Shown: one piece after another, positions 33,929 to 42,141 of the stretch | Layout of the letters: each line of letters starts with the position of its first letter | Position numbering within the stretch: the stretch's first letter is position 1 | Assembly: GCF_047607445.1 (NCBI RefSeq) | Contig: NZ_JBLKRT010000023.1 | Span: 7,020 to 71,019, forward strand | Origin: Crystallibacter sulfonylureivorans_A | Lineage (GTDB): Bacteria > Actinomycetota > Actinomycetes > Actinomycetales > Micrococcaceae | Direction: 5' to 3' | Length of the DNA stretch: 64,000 nucleotides | Position numbers and translations under genes: made by a program | The notes under the pieces: model-generated | Database searches by the model: none | Told to the model about the DNA's origin: nothing | Seen by the model: only the letters and a program-made list of their open reading frames with translations

Positions 33929-33959
33929 GCACGACGGCGGTGCTTACCCGCCGTCGTGC
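33929..33959. terminator. Hairpin with a GCACGACGGCGG stem
   Basis: GCACGACGGCGG (33929-33940) pairs perfectly with 33948-33959. It follows the small membrane gene (stop at 33979, minus strand). Confidence 0.8.
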
Positions 33960-33978
33960 GCTCGCTCAGTTCTGTTGT

Positions 33979-34305
33979 TCAGAACGACCCGATCACCGTG
34001 CCGTAGGCCAGCGGCACCAGAATCAGGGCCAACAGGCATGCCGTCGCGATCCACCACGCCCGGCTGCGCCGGACCAGAGCAATGGCGGCCAAAACCGGGG
34101 CGGCGATCATGATCAACAGGGCAGCCAGGCCGAAGAATCCGGAGGCAGGGTCCGGCGCGGCACACTCCAGCAGACAGCCGGTGAACCCGATGTACATCAC
34201 CAGCAGCGCCCAGAACATAGGGAAGCCCAGCGCGGCCCAGCCGCCAATCACCAGAAGAAGTCCCCACCACAGGGGACGCCCGGCCGGGGCAGCAGTTTCG
34301 GTCAC
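33979..34305 (-). CDS. Small membrane protein
   Basis: The 108-residue protein has three to four hydrophobic helices (WGLLLVIGGWAALGFPMFW, GFFGLAALLIMIAAPVLAAIAL, WWIATACLLALILVPLAYG). It is not recognised. It is monocistronic between an MDR oxidoreductase and a divergent nitroreductase-like gene. Confidence 0.7.
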   Translation of the reverse strand: MTETAAPAGRPLWWGLLLVIGGWAALGFPMFWALLVMYIGFTGCLLECAAPDPASGFFGLAALLIMIAAPVLAAIALVRRSRAWWIATACLLALILVPLAYGTVIGSF

Positions 34306-34386
34306 CGTGTTTGTCTACCAGCGCTGGCCGTCGGCGGCAATCTTTGGACCAGGGATCGCGGCCCCACCTCCATGTAGCGAAGCTCA

Positions 34387-34414
34387 CCCCGCCGGGAGAA
34401 ATTCCGGCGCGGGG
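34387..34414. promoter_or_regulatory. Hairpin in the leader of the RutE-like gene
   Basis: CCCCGCCGG (34387-34395) pairs with CCGGCGCGGGG (34404-34414) with one bulge. It lies about 50 bp before the start codon and could mark a leader structure. Confidence 0.4.
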
Positions 34415-34462
34415 CGGCGGCGTTGAACCATGCAGACACCACACCCCAACTTGAGGAGTCCC

Positions 34463-35089
34463 ATGAGCGTCGATACCGCTGACGTCAATCTGCAGAACCA
34501 GCTGTCCGTGGACCGCGAGGCCGCAGACCACCTGTTCCTGGAGGCTCGCACCGCGAACACCTTCTCCACCGAGCCGGTCTCGGACGAGCAGCTCGCCGCC
34601 ATCTACGAGCTGGCCAAGATGGGCCCCACCATGATGAACAACCAGCCGTTGCGCATCACCTGGGTCCGTTCCGCGGAGGCCCGCGCCAAGCTCGCCGGCC
34701 GCATGGCCGAAGGCAACCGCGCCAAGACCGAGTCCGCTCCGATGGTCGCCGTACTCAGCTACGACACCGACTGGCATGAGCACTTCGGGACGTTCTTCCC
34801 GCACGCTCCGGAGCGCAAGGAAATGTTCGACGGCAACGCCGAAATGCGCGCCGAGGTTGCCAAGAACAACGCCTGGCTGCAGGCCGGATTCTTCATTATG
34901 GCTGTCCGCGCCGTGGGTCTGCACGCCGGCCCGATGGGCGCCTTCGACGCCGCCGGTATCGACGAGGACTTCAACGCCGGCACCGCCAACCGCACCTTCA
35001 TGGTGGTCAATGTCGGCACCCCGGGTGAGAACCCGTGGTTCCCGCGTCTGCCGCGCTTGGACGCCGAGATCGCAGTCCAGACGGTCTGA
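34463..35089 (+). CDS. RutE-type malonic semialdehyde reductase / nitroreductase
   Basis: GAGGAG precedes ATG 34463. The 208-residue protein has the RutE pattern: DHLFLEARTANTFSTEPVSDEQLAAIYELAKMGPTMMNNQPLRITWV, then AVLSYDTDWHEHFGTFFPH, and AVGLHAGPMGAFD. This is an FMN nitroreductase-fold protein that reduces malonic semialdehyde in the Rut pyrimidine pathway in E. coli. No other rut genes are adjacent, so its role here may be detoxification of aldehydes or nitro compounds. Confidence 0.82.
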   Translation: MSVDTADVNLQNQLSVDREAADHLFLEARTANTFSTEPVSDEQLAAIYELAKMGPTMMNNQPLRITWVRSAEARAKLAGRMAEGNRAKTESAPMVAVLSYDTDWHEHFGTFFPHAPERKEMFDGNAEMRAEVAKNNAWLQAGFFIMAVRAVGLHAGPMGAFDAAGIDEDFNAGTANRTFMVVNVGTPGENPWFPRLPRLDAEIAVQTV

Positions 35090-35108
35090 TTCTCACCTGA
35101 ACCGCTGA

Positions 35109-35166
35109 CGACGGCGGTGCCCACCCCACGAGGCTTGCGAGCCTCCCATGGTGGGCACCGCCGTCG
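35109..35166. terminator. Compound hairpin, 17-bp outer stem
   Basis: CGACGGCGGTGCCCACC (35109-35125) pairs perfectly with 35150-35166, and AGGCT-TGCG-AGCCT (35131-35144) forms an inner hairpin. It follows the RutE-like gene. Confidence 0.85.
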
Positions 35167-35260
35167 GGCATTTAAGCTGTAGCCCGGGTCAGCCGGCGGC
35201 CTCCACTACCTGCCATGGTTTCGCTGATGGTAGCCGGCCGGAACGATTGAGGAGGCCCCG

Positions 35261-35824
35261 ATGTGGCACGAATACGGACTCACGTGGGCTGACGCCATCC
35301 GGGTCGTCATCTCCGCGATAACCCTCTACACGGCGGTACTGCTGGTGATCCGTGTCCTGGGCCAACGCACGCTCGCCACCATGTCCAGCTTCGACTTGGC
35401 CGCCATCATCGCGCTGGGCGCCGTGATCGGCAGGGCCATCCTCGGTTACACGCCAACGCTCGCTGCGGGCCTGCTGGGGCTGATCACCTTGCTGGCCCTG
35501 CAGACGATCACCGGCCAGATCCGCCGGCTGCGGCGGGGAGCCCAGTTGGTCAACAACCGTCCTGTGCTGCTGATGGCCGGGCAAGAGATGCAGCCGGACA
35601 ATCTGGCCCGATCCCATGTGGTGGAAGAAGAAGTGCGGGCCAAACTACGGCTGGCCGGCATCCGGCACCCATCCGAAGTCGCCTGCGTGGTACTCGAATC
35701 CACCGGGCAGATCAGTGTGCTCCGCAGAGGTCAGCCCATCGATCCCGGGCTCTTGGATGGGGTCGCCGGCGCGGAGAAAATGCCGCGGGACTTGCTCTGG
35801 GGCGACGGGAAACACCGCGCGTAA
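35261..35824 (+). CDS. DUF421 membrane protein (YetF-like)
   Basis: The 187-residue protein has three N-terminal membrane helices followed by a cytoplasmic domain with the DUF421/YetF pattern (RVLGQRTLATMSSFDLAAIIALGAVIGRAIL; the cytoplasmic VVEEEVRAKLRLAGIRHPSEVACVVLESTGQISVL). Relatives lie in the bacterial inner membrane and have been linked to spore or stress functions. It is monocistronic. Function unknown. Confidence 0.87.
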   Translation: MWHEYGLTWADAIRVVISAITLYTAVLLVIRVLGQRTLATMSSFDLAAIIALGAVIGRAILGYTPTLAAGLLGLITLLALQTITGQIRRLRRGAQLVNNRPVLLMAGQEMQPDNLARSHVVEEEVRAKLRLAGIRHPSEVACVVLESTGQISVLRRGQPIDPGLLDGVAGAEKMPRDLLWGDGKHRA

Positions 35825-35862
35825 TGGCAGGTCGGCGATGGGCGGATGACTTTGCTGGCAAC

Positions 35863-35898
35863 AACGGCGGCGTCCCAAAAATCCGGGGCGCCGCCGTT
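35863..35898. terminator. Hairpin between convergent genes
   Basis: AACGGCGGCGTCCC (35863-35876) pairs with 35885-35898 with one mismatch. It sits between the DUF421 gene and the converging pdxK gene. Confidence 0.7.
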
Positions 35899-35915
35899 CC
35901 TGCAGGTGGGTCGGG

Positions 35916-36749
35916 TCAGGAGAGCTTTGCCCCACCCTGCCACAGGGCGTCGAACGGGGCGTTGGAGGAAACCCGGGCCTTGATGCCCTGGGTAACGAAG
36001 GCCTTCGCGGTCTTGGCGGCCTGCAGCGGGGTGGCGCCCTTGGCCAGTTCGGCGGTCACCGCGGCGGCCAAGGAGCAGCCGGCGCCGGAGACTGCCACGT
36101 CGCCGACCTTCGGCGCGGACAGCACCTCCAACGTGTCGCCGTCGTAGAACACGTCCACCGCATCCGCGCCCGCCAGCCGCACGCCGCCCTTGGCCAGCAC
36201 GGCCGCGCCGGAAGCATCGTGGATGATTTTCGCGGCTGCCTTCAGGTCCTCGACGTCGTTGATGGTGATGCCGGACAGGGACTCGGCTTCGAAGTGGTTC
36301 GGCGTGACGAAGGTGGCCAGCGGCAGCATCTGGGCCTTGAGCGCCTGGTCGGTGTCCAGCGCGTGGCCCGGTTCCTGTCCCTTGCAGATGAGCACCGGGT
36401 CCAGCACTACGTGGTCCCACTGCTGGTTCTTCAGCGCTGCAGCAACCGTGTCAATCGTCAGCGGCGAGCCGAGCATGCCCAGCTTGACCGTCTTCAGCGA
36501 GCCTTCGTAGCAGGTCTGGATGGCCTCCAACTGGTCGGCGATGACGCCGGCGTCCACCGGGACAAAGCGGTGGTTCCAGTTGTCCTTCGGGTCGAAGGAC
36601 ACGATGCAGGTCAGTGCGGTGATGCCGTAGGTGCCCAGTGCCTGGAAGGTCTTCAGGTCGGCCTGCGCGCCTGCGCCGCCGGTGGCCTCCGAGCCGGCGA
36701 TGGTCAGAGTGATGGCGGGCGGGGTGGTTTCGGTGGTGGAAACAGACAT
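35916..36749 (-). CDS. pdxK: Pyridoxal/pyridoxine kinase (ThiD2-type PdxK)
   Basis: From ATG 36749 the protein has 277 residues; a GTG at 36764 with GGAGG 7 nt upstream is an equally good start. The ribokinase-fold pattern includes GSEATGGAGAQADLKTFQALGTYG, the LDPVLICKGQEPG segment characteristic of the Gram-positive PdxK group rather than ThiD, and AVSGAGCSLAAAVTAEL with the anion hole. It phosphorylates B6 vitamers to pyridoxal phosphate. No thiamine genes are adjacent, which fits the PdxK reading. Confidence 0.82.
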   Translation of the reverse strand: MSVSTTETTPPAITLTIAGSEATGGAGAQADLKTFQALGTYGITALTCIVSFDPKDNWNHRFVPVDAGVIADQLEAIQTCYEGSLKTVKLGMLGSPLTIDTVAAALKNQQWDHVVLDPVLICKGQEPGHALDTDQALKAQMLPLATFVTPNHFEAESLSGITINDVEDLKAAAKIIHDASGAAVLAKGGVRLAGADAVDVFYDGDTLEVLSAPKVGDVAVSGAGCSLAAAVTAELAKGATPLQAAKTAKAFVTQGIKARVSSNAPFDALWQGGAKLS

Positions 36750-36808
36750 GCGCCCATTTTCCACCCGCCACCCTCCGGTTCCTAATGACGACGGCGGTGC
36801 TCACCTGA

Positions 36809-36854
36809 GGGCGAACGTGCGGCGGCCGGCGGGGCGAACGTGCGGCGGCCCGCG
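36809..36854. repeat. Tandem repeat, 23-bp unit, two copies
   Basis: GGGCGAACGTGCGGCGGCC(G/C)GC.. starts at 36809 and 36832. It is located between the pdxK and small membrane genes, next to an unpaired CGACGGCGG word. Confidence 0.75.
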
Positions 36855-36867
36855 GGGCCGGGTCCGC

Positions 36868-37320
36868 TCAGCGGATATCCATCATTCTCCACACACTGAG
36901 ACGGCCGATCGCGGCGGCCAGTCCGATCAACGCAGCCAGTTCCAGTGTGCCGAGCGGGTCGCCGCTGGAGAGCGAAACCAGAATCAGGAACGAGGCGGTG
37001 GTCATCACCAGGAAGAATGCCAGTACGTGCAGCCACTGGTTGGCAACCGGCCGCAGCAACAGACCCAGCACAAACGCGATGGGCGCGCCGACAACCAGCC
37101 CCACCCCGCCGGCATACAGTCCGACGACCAGTGCCAGGAGCGCAGCCGACGCCAACTGGTGGCCGTTGACCGGGCCACCGGCCAGGGTCAGCAGCAGGGC
37201 GCCCAAGGCGAAAGCCGTAATGGCCACCAGGAAACCGACCACAAAGGCCCCGAACCCGAACGTCACCCGGTGGCGAGGGTTGTAGCGCTCGAATTCGTCG
37301 AGCTCCGGTTCCTGGCTCAT
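36868..37320 (-). CDS. Membrane protein of unknown function
   Basis: The 150-residue protein has four to five hydrophobic helices after a charged N-terminus (SQEPELDEFERYNPRH). It is not recognised. It is divergent from the yhhQ-type gene. Confidence 0.7.
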   Translation of the reverse strand: MSQEPELDEFERYNPRHRVTFGFGAFVVGFLVAITAFALGALLLTLAGGPVNGHQLASAALLALVVGLYAGGVGLVVGAPIAFVLGLLLRPVANQWLHVLAFFLVMTTASFLILVSLSSGDPLGTLELAALIGLAAAIGRLSVWRMMDIR

Positions 37321-37485
37321 ATAGCAAGAATAGGTGCGGCGGCACGGATCGGCCGGGCCATGGGAGAATGGATGGCGGTCCGGGTGGCAGACGGACCCAT
37401 TAGTGCTAATACAGCGGACGCTTCATCAGGCATCAAACGGTGCGAGGCGTTGCGCGAACCACTTCTACAAGGGTGAACCACCACA

Positions 37486-38196
37486 ATGACTGAACTGCAA
37501 TCCCGCACGCCTGCCCGCTTCGCCTCAATCGGCAGCCCTTACTTTGGCATCATGCTTGCCGTCATGGCCGTGGTCCTGATCCTGTCCAATATCGGCGCCG
37601 CCAAGGGCGTGGTCCTCGGGCCGATTGTTACCGACGGCGGATTTTTCCTCTTCCCGCTGGCGTACATCCTGGGCGACGTGATCAGCGAAGTCTACGGCTT
37701 CAAGGTGGCACGCAAGGCCATCATCACCACCTTCGCGCTGTCCGTCTTCGCCTCGCTCTGCTACTGGGTCATCATCGGACTACCCGGCTTCGACGACGAC
37801 TTCGGCCGGATGAAGCAGCAGGCGCTGGAGGGCGCGCTCGGGCCTGTCCCGCTGATCGTCCTTGCGAGCCTGTTGGGCTTCCTGGTGGGGCAGACGCTGA
37901 ATTCCTGGGTGCTGGTGCGGATGAAGGAGCGTTGGGGCGAACGCCGCTTGTGGGCGCGTCTGATGGGCTCCACCGGGGTGGGGGAATTCGCCGACACCCT
38001 GATCTTCTGCTCGATCGCGGCTTCCATCATCGGCATCAGCGACTTCCCGACGTTCGTCAACTACGTACTGGTCGGGTTCGTCTACAAGACCTTGGTGGAG
38101 TTCCTCTTCGTCCCCGTGACCACGGCGGTCATCGGCTGGGTCAAGAGGCGCGAGCCGTCCTACAGCGCGCTGGCGTCGGATTCCTCCGCAGCCTGA
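37486..38196 (+). CDS. yhhQ: Queuosine precursor transporter (YhhQ/VUT family)
   Basis: The 236-residue protein has six membrane helices with the VUT/YhhQ signatures PLAYILGDVISEVYGF, SWVLVRMKERWGERRLWARLMGSTGVGEFADTLIF and YKTLVEFLFVPVTTAVI. It imports queuosine precursors (preQ0, preQ1 or queuine) through the inner membrane. Tgt lies 2.2 kb downstream on the other strand while no queCDEF genes are in the window, so salvage is the likely role. No preQ1 riboswitch is seen in its 165-bp leader. Confidence 0.88.
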   Translation: MTELQSRTPARFASIGSPYFGIMLAVMAVVLILSNIGAAKGVVLGPIVTDGGFFLFPLAYILGDVISEVYGFKVARKAIITTFALSVFASLCYWVIIGLPGFDDDFGRMKQQALEGALGPVPLIVLASLLGFLVGQTLNSWVLVRMKERWGERRLWARLMGSTGVGEFADTLIFCSIAASIIGISDFPTFVNYVLVGFVYKTLVEFLFVPVTTAVIGWVKRREPSYSALASDSSAA

Positions 38197-38399
38197 TCGG
38201 GGAGGGCCAGCGCGGGGACGCGTTCGCTGAGTTCTGACGGGGACAGATTCGCCGTGACAAGGATTTCCTCCGGCGCGGCCCCAGCCTTCAGGGCTACATC
38301 AATGGCCGCATCAAGGGTCGTTTCGGCTTGGTCCAACTCCACCTGCAACCCCTCGACTGCTGCCGAAGCGGTCCAAACGTCCTTCAGATGCTCTTCCAT
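38160..38399 (-). CDS. Small helical protein overlapping the yhhQ end
   Basis: The 79-residue protein starts with AGGAAG about 9 nt upstream of ATG 38399. It is helical and acidic (VEGLQVELDQAETTLDAAIDVALKAGAAPEEIL) and overlaps the 3' end of the yhhQ-type gene by 37 bp on the opposite strand. It is not recognised. A GCTTAC-N3-GTAAGC palindrome lies 90 bp upstream. Confidence 0.6.
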   Translation of the reverse strand: MEEHLKDVWTASAAVEGLQVELDQAETTLDAAIDVALKAGAAPEEILVTANLSPSELSERVPALALPDQAAEESDASAL

Positions 38400-38488
38400 G
38401 GTGCTAACTTCCTATCTGGCCAGAACGAAAGTCCCTCTGCCGTAGCCGGACCTCTCCTTCGGTTGAAAGAACGAGTCCCGGATTCGCC

Positions 38489-38505
38489 AGCTTACAGTGT
38501 AAGCT
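38489..38505. promoter_or_regulatory. Palindrome AGCTTAC-AGT-GTAAGCT (TetR operator candidate 1)
   Basis: A perfect 7-3-7 palindrome lies between the small gene at 38160 and the tetR gene. Its core GCTTAC-N3-GTAAGC is identical to that of the site at 39511. Confidence 0.75.
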
Positions 38506-38709
38506 GCGCGCTTGGCATCCCTGAGGGGGCTCTTTACCGGGAATTTTCCCAACCTTCTCCGAGAGCGCAAAAATCCGCGTCCTTCAGAGGAAATTACGCA
38601 CTTTCGGTGCCGGATTCGGGCCGGCGGACGGCCCTCCTGCCGTGGGCGGAGGGGGGACAGGTGGAACCCCGGCGCGTAGGCTGGTGCGCAATCGCAGGAG
38701 GGAGCGATC

Positions 38710-39423
38710 ATGGCCGATTCCGGAACGCCTACACCCACAGGCGAAGATCAACCCGGCGGCGACCGGCTGCGTCTGGACCGGCAGCGGATTCTGGAGGCCG
38801 GGAAGGTCTTTATCGAACAGCACGGCGTCCGCCAACTGAGCATGCGGCGCCTGGGTGCCGAACTGGATGTCGAAGCCATGTCGCTCTACCGCTACGTGCC
38901 GTCGCGGGAGGACCTGCTTGACGGCATCGTGGAGTCCGTGGTCGACGAGCTGTACAGCGATCCGGAAGTCTACGTGGAGCCGCGCTACGGTTGGCAGGAC
39001 TACCTCCTCAGACTGGCGCACGGGCTGCGCCGCCTGGCGATGAAACACCCCCAGGTGTTCCCATTGATTGCCACCCGACCCACCGAAGCGCCGTGGGTGC
39101 GCCCGCCGCTGCGGAGCCTGCGCTGGGTGGAGTCGTTCCTGAGGGCGATGACCAACGCCGGGTTCAGCAACGAGAATGCCGTTGAGGCGTACCGGGCGTT
39201 CAGCAGCTTCCTGATCGGCCACCTTCTGCTGGAGGTTGCTGCCCTCGGTGCCGATATCGGCCCGGTCGAGGACACCGGCCATTCGCCCTCCCGGCAAGCT
39301 GACCTGACCGACTACCCCCTGCTGCAGGAACTGCAAGGCCTGCTGTCGGAAGACCACTCCAAGCAGGAATTCGACACTGCGCTTGATTCCCTGCTGGACC
39401 GGCTGGACAGCCAGCTCAACTGA
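38710..39423 (+). CDS. TetR-family regulator with TetR_C-type ligand domain
   Basis: AGGAGGG precedes ATG 38710. The 237-residue protein has an N-terminal helix-turn-helix (RILEAGKVFIEQHGVRQLSMRRLGAELDVEAMSLYRYVPSREDLLDGI) and a ligand domain (LLRLAHGLRRLAMKHPQVFPLIATRPTEAPWV). Matching palindromes on both sides of the gene (38489 and 39511) suggest autoregulation and control of the downstream acetyltransferase pair. Confidence 0.9.
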   Translation: MADSGTPTPTGEDQPGGDRLRLDRQRILEAGKVFIEQHGVRQLSMRRLGAELDVEAMSLYRYVPSREDLLDGIVESVVDELYSDPEVYVEPRYGWQDYLLRLAHGLRRLAMKHPQVFPLIATRPTEAPWVRPPLRSLRWVESFLRAMTNAGFSNENAVEAYRAFSSFLIGHLLLEVAALGADIGPVEDTGHSPSRQADLTDYPLLQELQGLLSEDHSKQEFDTALDSLLDRLDSQLN

Positions 39424-39510
39424 GGGCCGATTCGCCGCACAACCTAGATTTCCCCTGCTAGCCAACTGAAATTCATGCTCCGACTTTGCAGAATGATACT
39501 AAGCATGCTT

Positions 39511-39527
39511 TGCTTACATCGTAAGCA
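39511..39527. promoter_or_regulatory. Palindrome TGCTTAC-ATC-GTAAGCA (TetR operator candidate 2)
   Basis: A perfect 7-3-7 palindrome lies about 100 bp before the acetyltransferase gene. It has the same GCTTAC-N3-GTAAGC core as the site at 38489; AAGCATGCTT immediately precedes it. Confidence 0.75.
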
Positions 39528-39628
39528 TGATTAGTGTTTTGGTTCCGGCCCACCGGAACCATGGTTTCGCAGCAAGTCGGGCGGCCGAATCAGTGCCGCC
39601 CCAAGCTGCGCATGGATGAGGAGAAGGC

Positions 39629-40030
39629 ATGCAGGTAATACGCGACAACTACGGCGCATCACGCTTCGATGCCTACGTTGATGGTGAAGTGGCGGCGTCG
39701 CTGAAGTACAAGATCCAAGACGGCGAAATGTGGCTCCTCGAGATCGAAGAAGACCGTTGGCACCGTGGCCTCGGACTCGGCGAGCCCCTGGTTCGCCGGG
39801 CGCTGGCCGAGGCGCACCGCCGCCGCCTGCGCGTCCTGCCCTTCTGCCAGGAGGCCAGGCAGCAGGTGTTCGCCCATCCGGTGTTCCTGCAGTTGGTTCC
39901 TCGGGAACAGCGCAGCCGATTCCACAAGTCCTGGGCACTGGAAGGCAAGGCCCGTGCCGCACGTCGCCGGCGCCGTGTCCCGGCCAGCGCCATCCGCACC
40001 TCGGCGGCGGCCCCGGCGGCAGCTCGATGA
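39629..40030 (+). CDS. GNAT-family N-acetyltransferase (YjdJ-like)
   Basis: The 133-residue protein has the short YjdJ-type GNAT pattern: FDAYVDGEVAASLKYKIQDGEMWLLEIEEDRWHRGLGLGEPLVRRALAEAHRRRLRVLPFCQEARQQVFAHPVF, with the acetyl-CoA loop around RGLGLGEPLV. The Arg-rich C-terminal extension (ARRRRRVP) is unusual. Its stop overlaps the next start (ATGA). Control by the adjacent TetR is inferred from the shared operator. Confidence 0.75.
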   Translation: MQVIRDNYGASRFDAYVDGEVAASLKYKIQDGEMWLLEIEEDRWHRGLGLGEPLVRRALAEAHRRRLRVLPFCQEARQQVFAHPVFLQLVPREQRSRFHKSWALEGKARAARRRRRVPASAIRTSAAAPAAAR

Positions 40031-40350
40031 GCGGCAAACTCAAGGTCACCGTCCGGGTCGACTTGGAGTGCTCATCGGCGCACATTGACGTGCGCGGACA
40101 GGTCGACGAGCGGAACGTGCTGGCAGTCTATTCGCTGGCCCAGCGCGCAAACTCCCTGGCACCTGGCCTGGAGGTGGCCATCGATCTGAAGCATGCCTCC
40201 GTGGACGCAGCCGTCCTCTGGCACCTGCAGGCCTGCGCAGTATCCGGATTCCTGCCCGAATACGCCGACCCGCTGCAGGCCGAATGTCGGCTCACGATTC
40301 TGGCACCCGAACCGCAGGGCGAGCGGGCCGACGTCGTGCTGGCCGCCTAA
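40027..40350 (+). CDS. Small protein, possibly STAS-like
   Basis: The 107-residue protein is translationally coupled to the upstream acetyltransferase gene. The pattern of strands and helices (VTVRVDLECSSAHIDVRGQVDERNVLAVYSLAQRANSLAPGLEVAIDLKHASVDAAVLWHLQA) resembles a STAS fold, but the conserved DSSG phosphorylation loop is missing. Function unknown. Confidence 0.6.
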   Translation: MSGKLKVTVRVDLECSSAHIDVRGQVDERNVLAVYSLAQRANSLAPGLEVAIDLKHASVDAAVLWHLQACAVSGFLPEYADPLQAECRLTILAPEPQGERADVVLAA

Positions 40351-40370
40351 CGGAGGCGAGGCACCTACTG

Positions 40371-40415
40371 CGGAAGGCCGCCGTCGTGATCATTGGATAC
40401 GACGGCGGCCTTCCG
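40371..40415. terminator. Perfect 17-bp hairpin between convergent genes
   Basis: CGGAAGGCCGCCGTCGT (40371-40387) pairs perfectly with 40399-40415 around an 11-nt loop. It ends the acetyltransferase pair and, from the other side, tgt. Confidence 0.85.
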
Positions 40416-40439
40416 CGTGCGGGCGAGTTGCCCGGGTGG

Positions 40440-41699
40440 TCAGGCGTAGTAGCGGCCCAGCACCTCTGCCTTGAAGTCGAAGAAGGAGCCGTCGTCGATG
40501 GCCAGCCGGGCGTCGTCGACCAGCTTGACCGTGAAGCGCTCGTTGTGGATGGAAATCAGTGTGTGACTGACCATCTCGTTCGCCTTGAACAAGTGGTGGA
40601 TGTAGGCGCGGGTGTAGTTGGCGCAGGTGTAGCAATCACAGCCGTCCACCAGAGGCGTAAAGTCCAGCTTGAACCGGCGGTTGGACAGGTTCTTGCGGCC
40701 ATCCGGGGTGTAGAACGCCGAGTTGCGGGCCACGCGCGTCGGGGAAACGCAGTCGAAGGTGTCCGCGCCGTTCTCGATGGCGGTGAAAATGTCGTCCGGT
40801 TCGGAGATGCCCAGCAGGTGGCGGGGCTTGTCCTCGGGTAGCTCTTCAGTGCACCAGCGCACGATGGTGCCCAGGTTCTCCTTTTCCAGCGCACCGCCGA
40901 TGCCAAAGCCGTCGAAGTTCATGGCTCCCAGATCCCGGCAGGCCTTGCGCCGCAGGTCCTCGTACTGGGCGCCCTGAATCACGCCGAACAGTGCCTGGTA
41001 GGGCCGGTGCGAGCGCTCCTCGGTGAGCCGCTCGTGTTCCGTCACGCAGCGTTCGGCCCACAGCCGGGTGCGCTCCAGCGACTCCTCCTGATAGCCGCGC
41101 GAGTTCATCAGCGTGGTCAACTCGTCGAAGGCAAACATGATGTCTGCGCCCAGTTGGTGCTGGACCTGCATGGAGATCTCCGGCGTGAAGCGGTGTTTGT
41201 CGCCGTTGAGGTGCGACTTGAACCAGACCCCGTCGTCGTCCACATGGGCCAATCGTTCCTTGCCCGGGGCCACTTGGTCGTCCGAGCCGGTGTTCGCGGC
41301 GGCGGCGTCCATGTTGATGACCTTCTTGAATCCGGAGCCCAGGCTCATCACCTGGAAGCCGCCGGAGTCGGTGAACGTGGGTCCGTCCCAGTTCATGAAT
41401 TTGCCCAGGCCGCCGGCCGCATCCAGCACCGCTGCACCGGGCTGCAGGTACAGGTGGTAGGCGTTGGCCAGCAGCGCCTGTGCGCCTAGCTCCTTCATGG
41501 ATTCGGGCAGTACTGCTTTGACCGTGGCTTTGGTGCCGACGGCGATGAACGCCGGCGTCTGAATCTCGCCGTGCGGGGTGGTGATGGTGCCGGTGCGGCC
41601 CTGGAATCCGCCCCCGTTCTCAGCTATCCGGTCGGCGGAGGGGCTGGCGGTGTTGGCAAGGCGGTTGCCGACGCGGAAGGAAAAATCAGACTGGGGCAC
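40440..41699 (-). CDS. tgt: tRNA-guanine transglycosylase
   Basis: The 419-residue protein has the TGT fold with the active-site DSGGFQVMSLG, the nucleophile segment GADTFDCVSPTRVARNSAFYT, and the zinc site C-D-C-YTC with a His about 26 residues later. It exchanges guanine at position 34 of the Asn, Asp, His and Tyr tRNAs for a queuosine precursor. The insertion GSGFKKVINMDAAAANTGSDDQVAPGKERL is longer than in many homologues. It is monocistronic; YhhQ upstream is the likely partner. Confidence 0.93.
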   Translation of the reverse strand: MPQSDFSFRVGNRLANTASPSADRIAENGGGFQGRTGTITTPHGEIQTPAFIAVGTKATVKAVLPESMKELGAQALLANAYHLYLQPGAAVLDAAGGLGKFMNWDGPTFTDSGGFQVMSLGSGFKKVINMDAAAANTGSDDQVAPGKERLAHVDDDGVWFKSHLNGDKHRFTPEISMQVQHQLGADIMFAFDELTTLMNSRGYQEESLERTRLWAERCVTEHERLTEERSHRPYQALFGVIQGAQYEDLRRKACRDLGAMNFDGFGIGGALEKENLGTIVRWCTEELPEDKPRHLLGISEPDDIFTAIENGADTFDCVSPTRVARNSAFYTPDGRKNLSNRRFKLDFTPLVDGCDCYTCANYTRAYIHHLFKANEMVSHTLISIHNERFTVKLVDDARLAIDDGSFFDFKAEVLGRYYA

Positions 41700-42141
41700 C
41701 CCACCATTTTGCCTTACTCCGTGCGTGCAGGGTGCGTGGGTGCGGGAGTGGCCGGCCCCAGCCTCGTGGCGTGTGGCATGGCGAACACTCTTCTGTCCAA
41801 GCCCTCACCGAGGTCTGCGAAAACGCTCACAGAATGCTGGTTGCCTCAGGCAAGCGAATTAGGCTGGAGGAGGAGGTGGCCGACCCGCGTCACTCCGTTG
41901 GTCGCCCAGCCTGCACGCAGCCTCCCGTACCTTTGCCTCCGGCACTTCCGAGGCGGCGGGGAGTGTAGTGGCTACCGCGCAGGCTTGGCCCGGGGTGGCT
42001 GCGGGCCGCCCTATCCCCGCGATAGCTGAGTCCTCGACGGACCAGTCGCCGGTGGAACGTGGGCCTTCGGGAACTATTCGGTGCCGGCGGGTGATGGAGA
42101 CGAGGCCACGTGGATAGTGTGGCAAGCGAAAGGTGGGCAGC
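41700..42141. other. Gap of 442 bp between divergent genes
   Basis: The gap separates tgt from the FUSC gene. I see no hairpin with a long stem, no repeat and no convincing small gene; it presumably holds two promoters. Confidence 0.4.

Noticed and set aside
37321..37485. preQ1 riboswitch before the yhhQ gene
   Set aside because: No pseudoknot arms or conserved preQ1 core could be seen.
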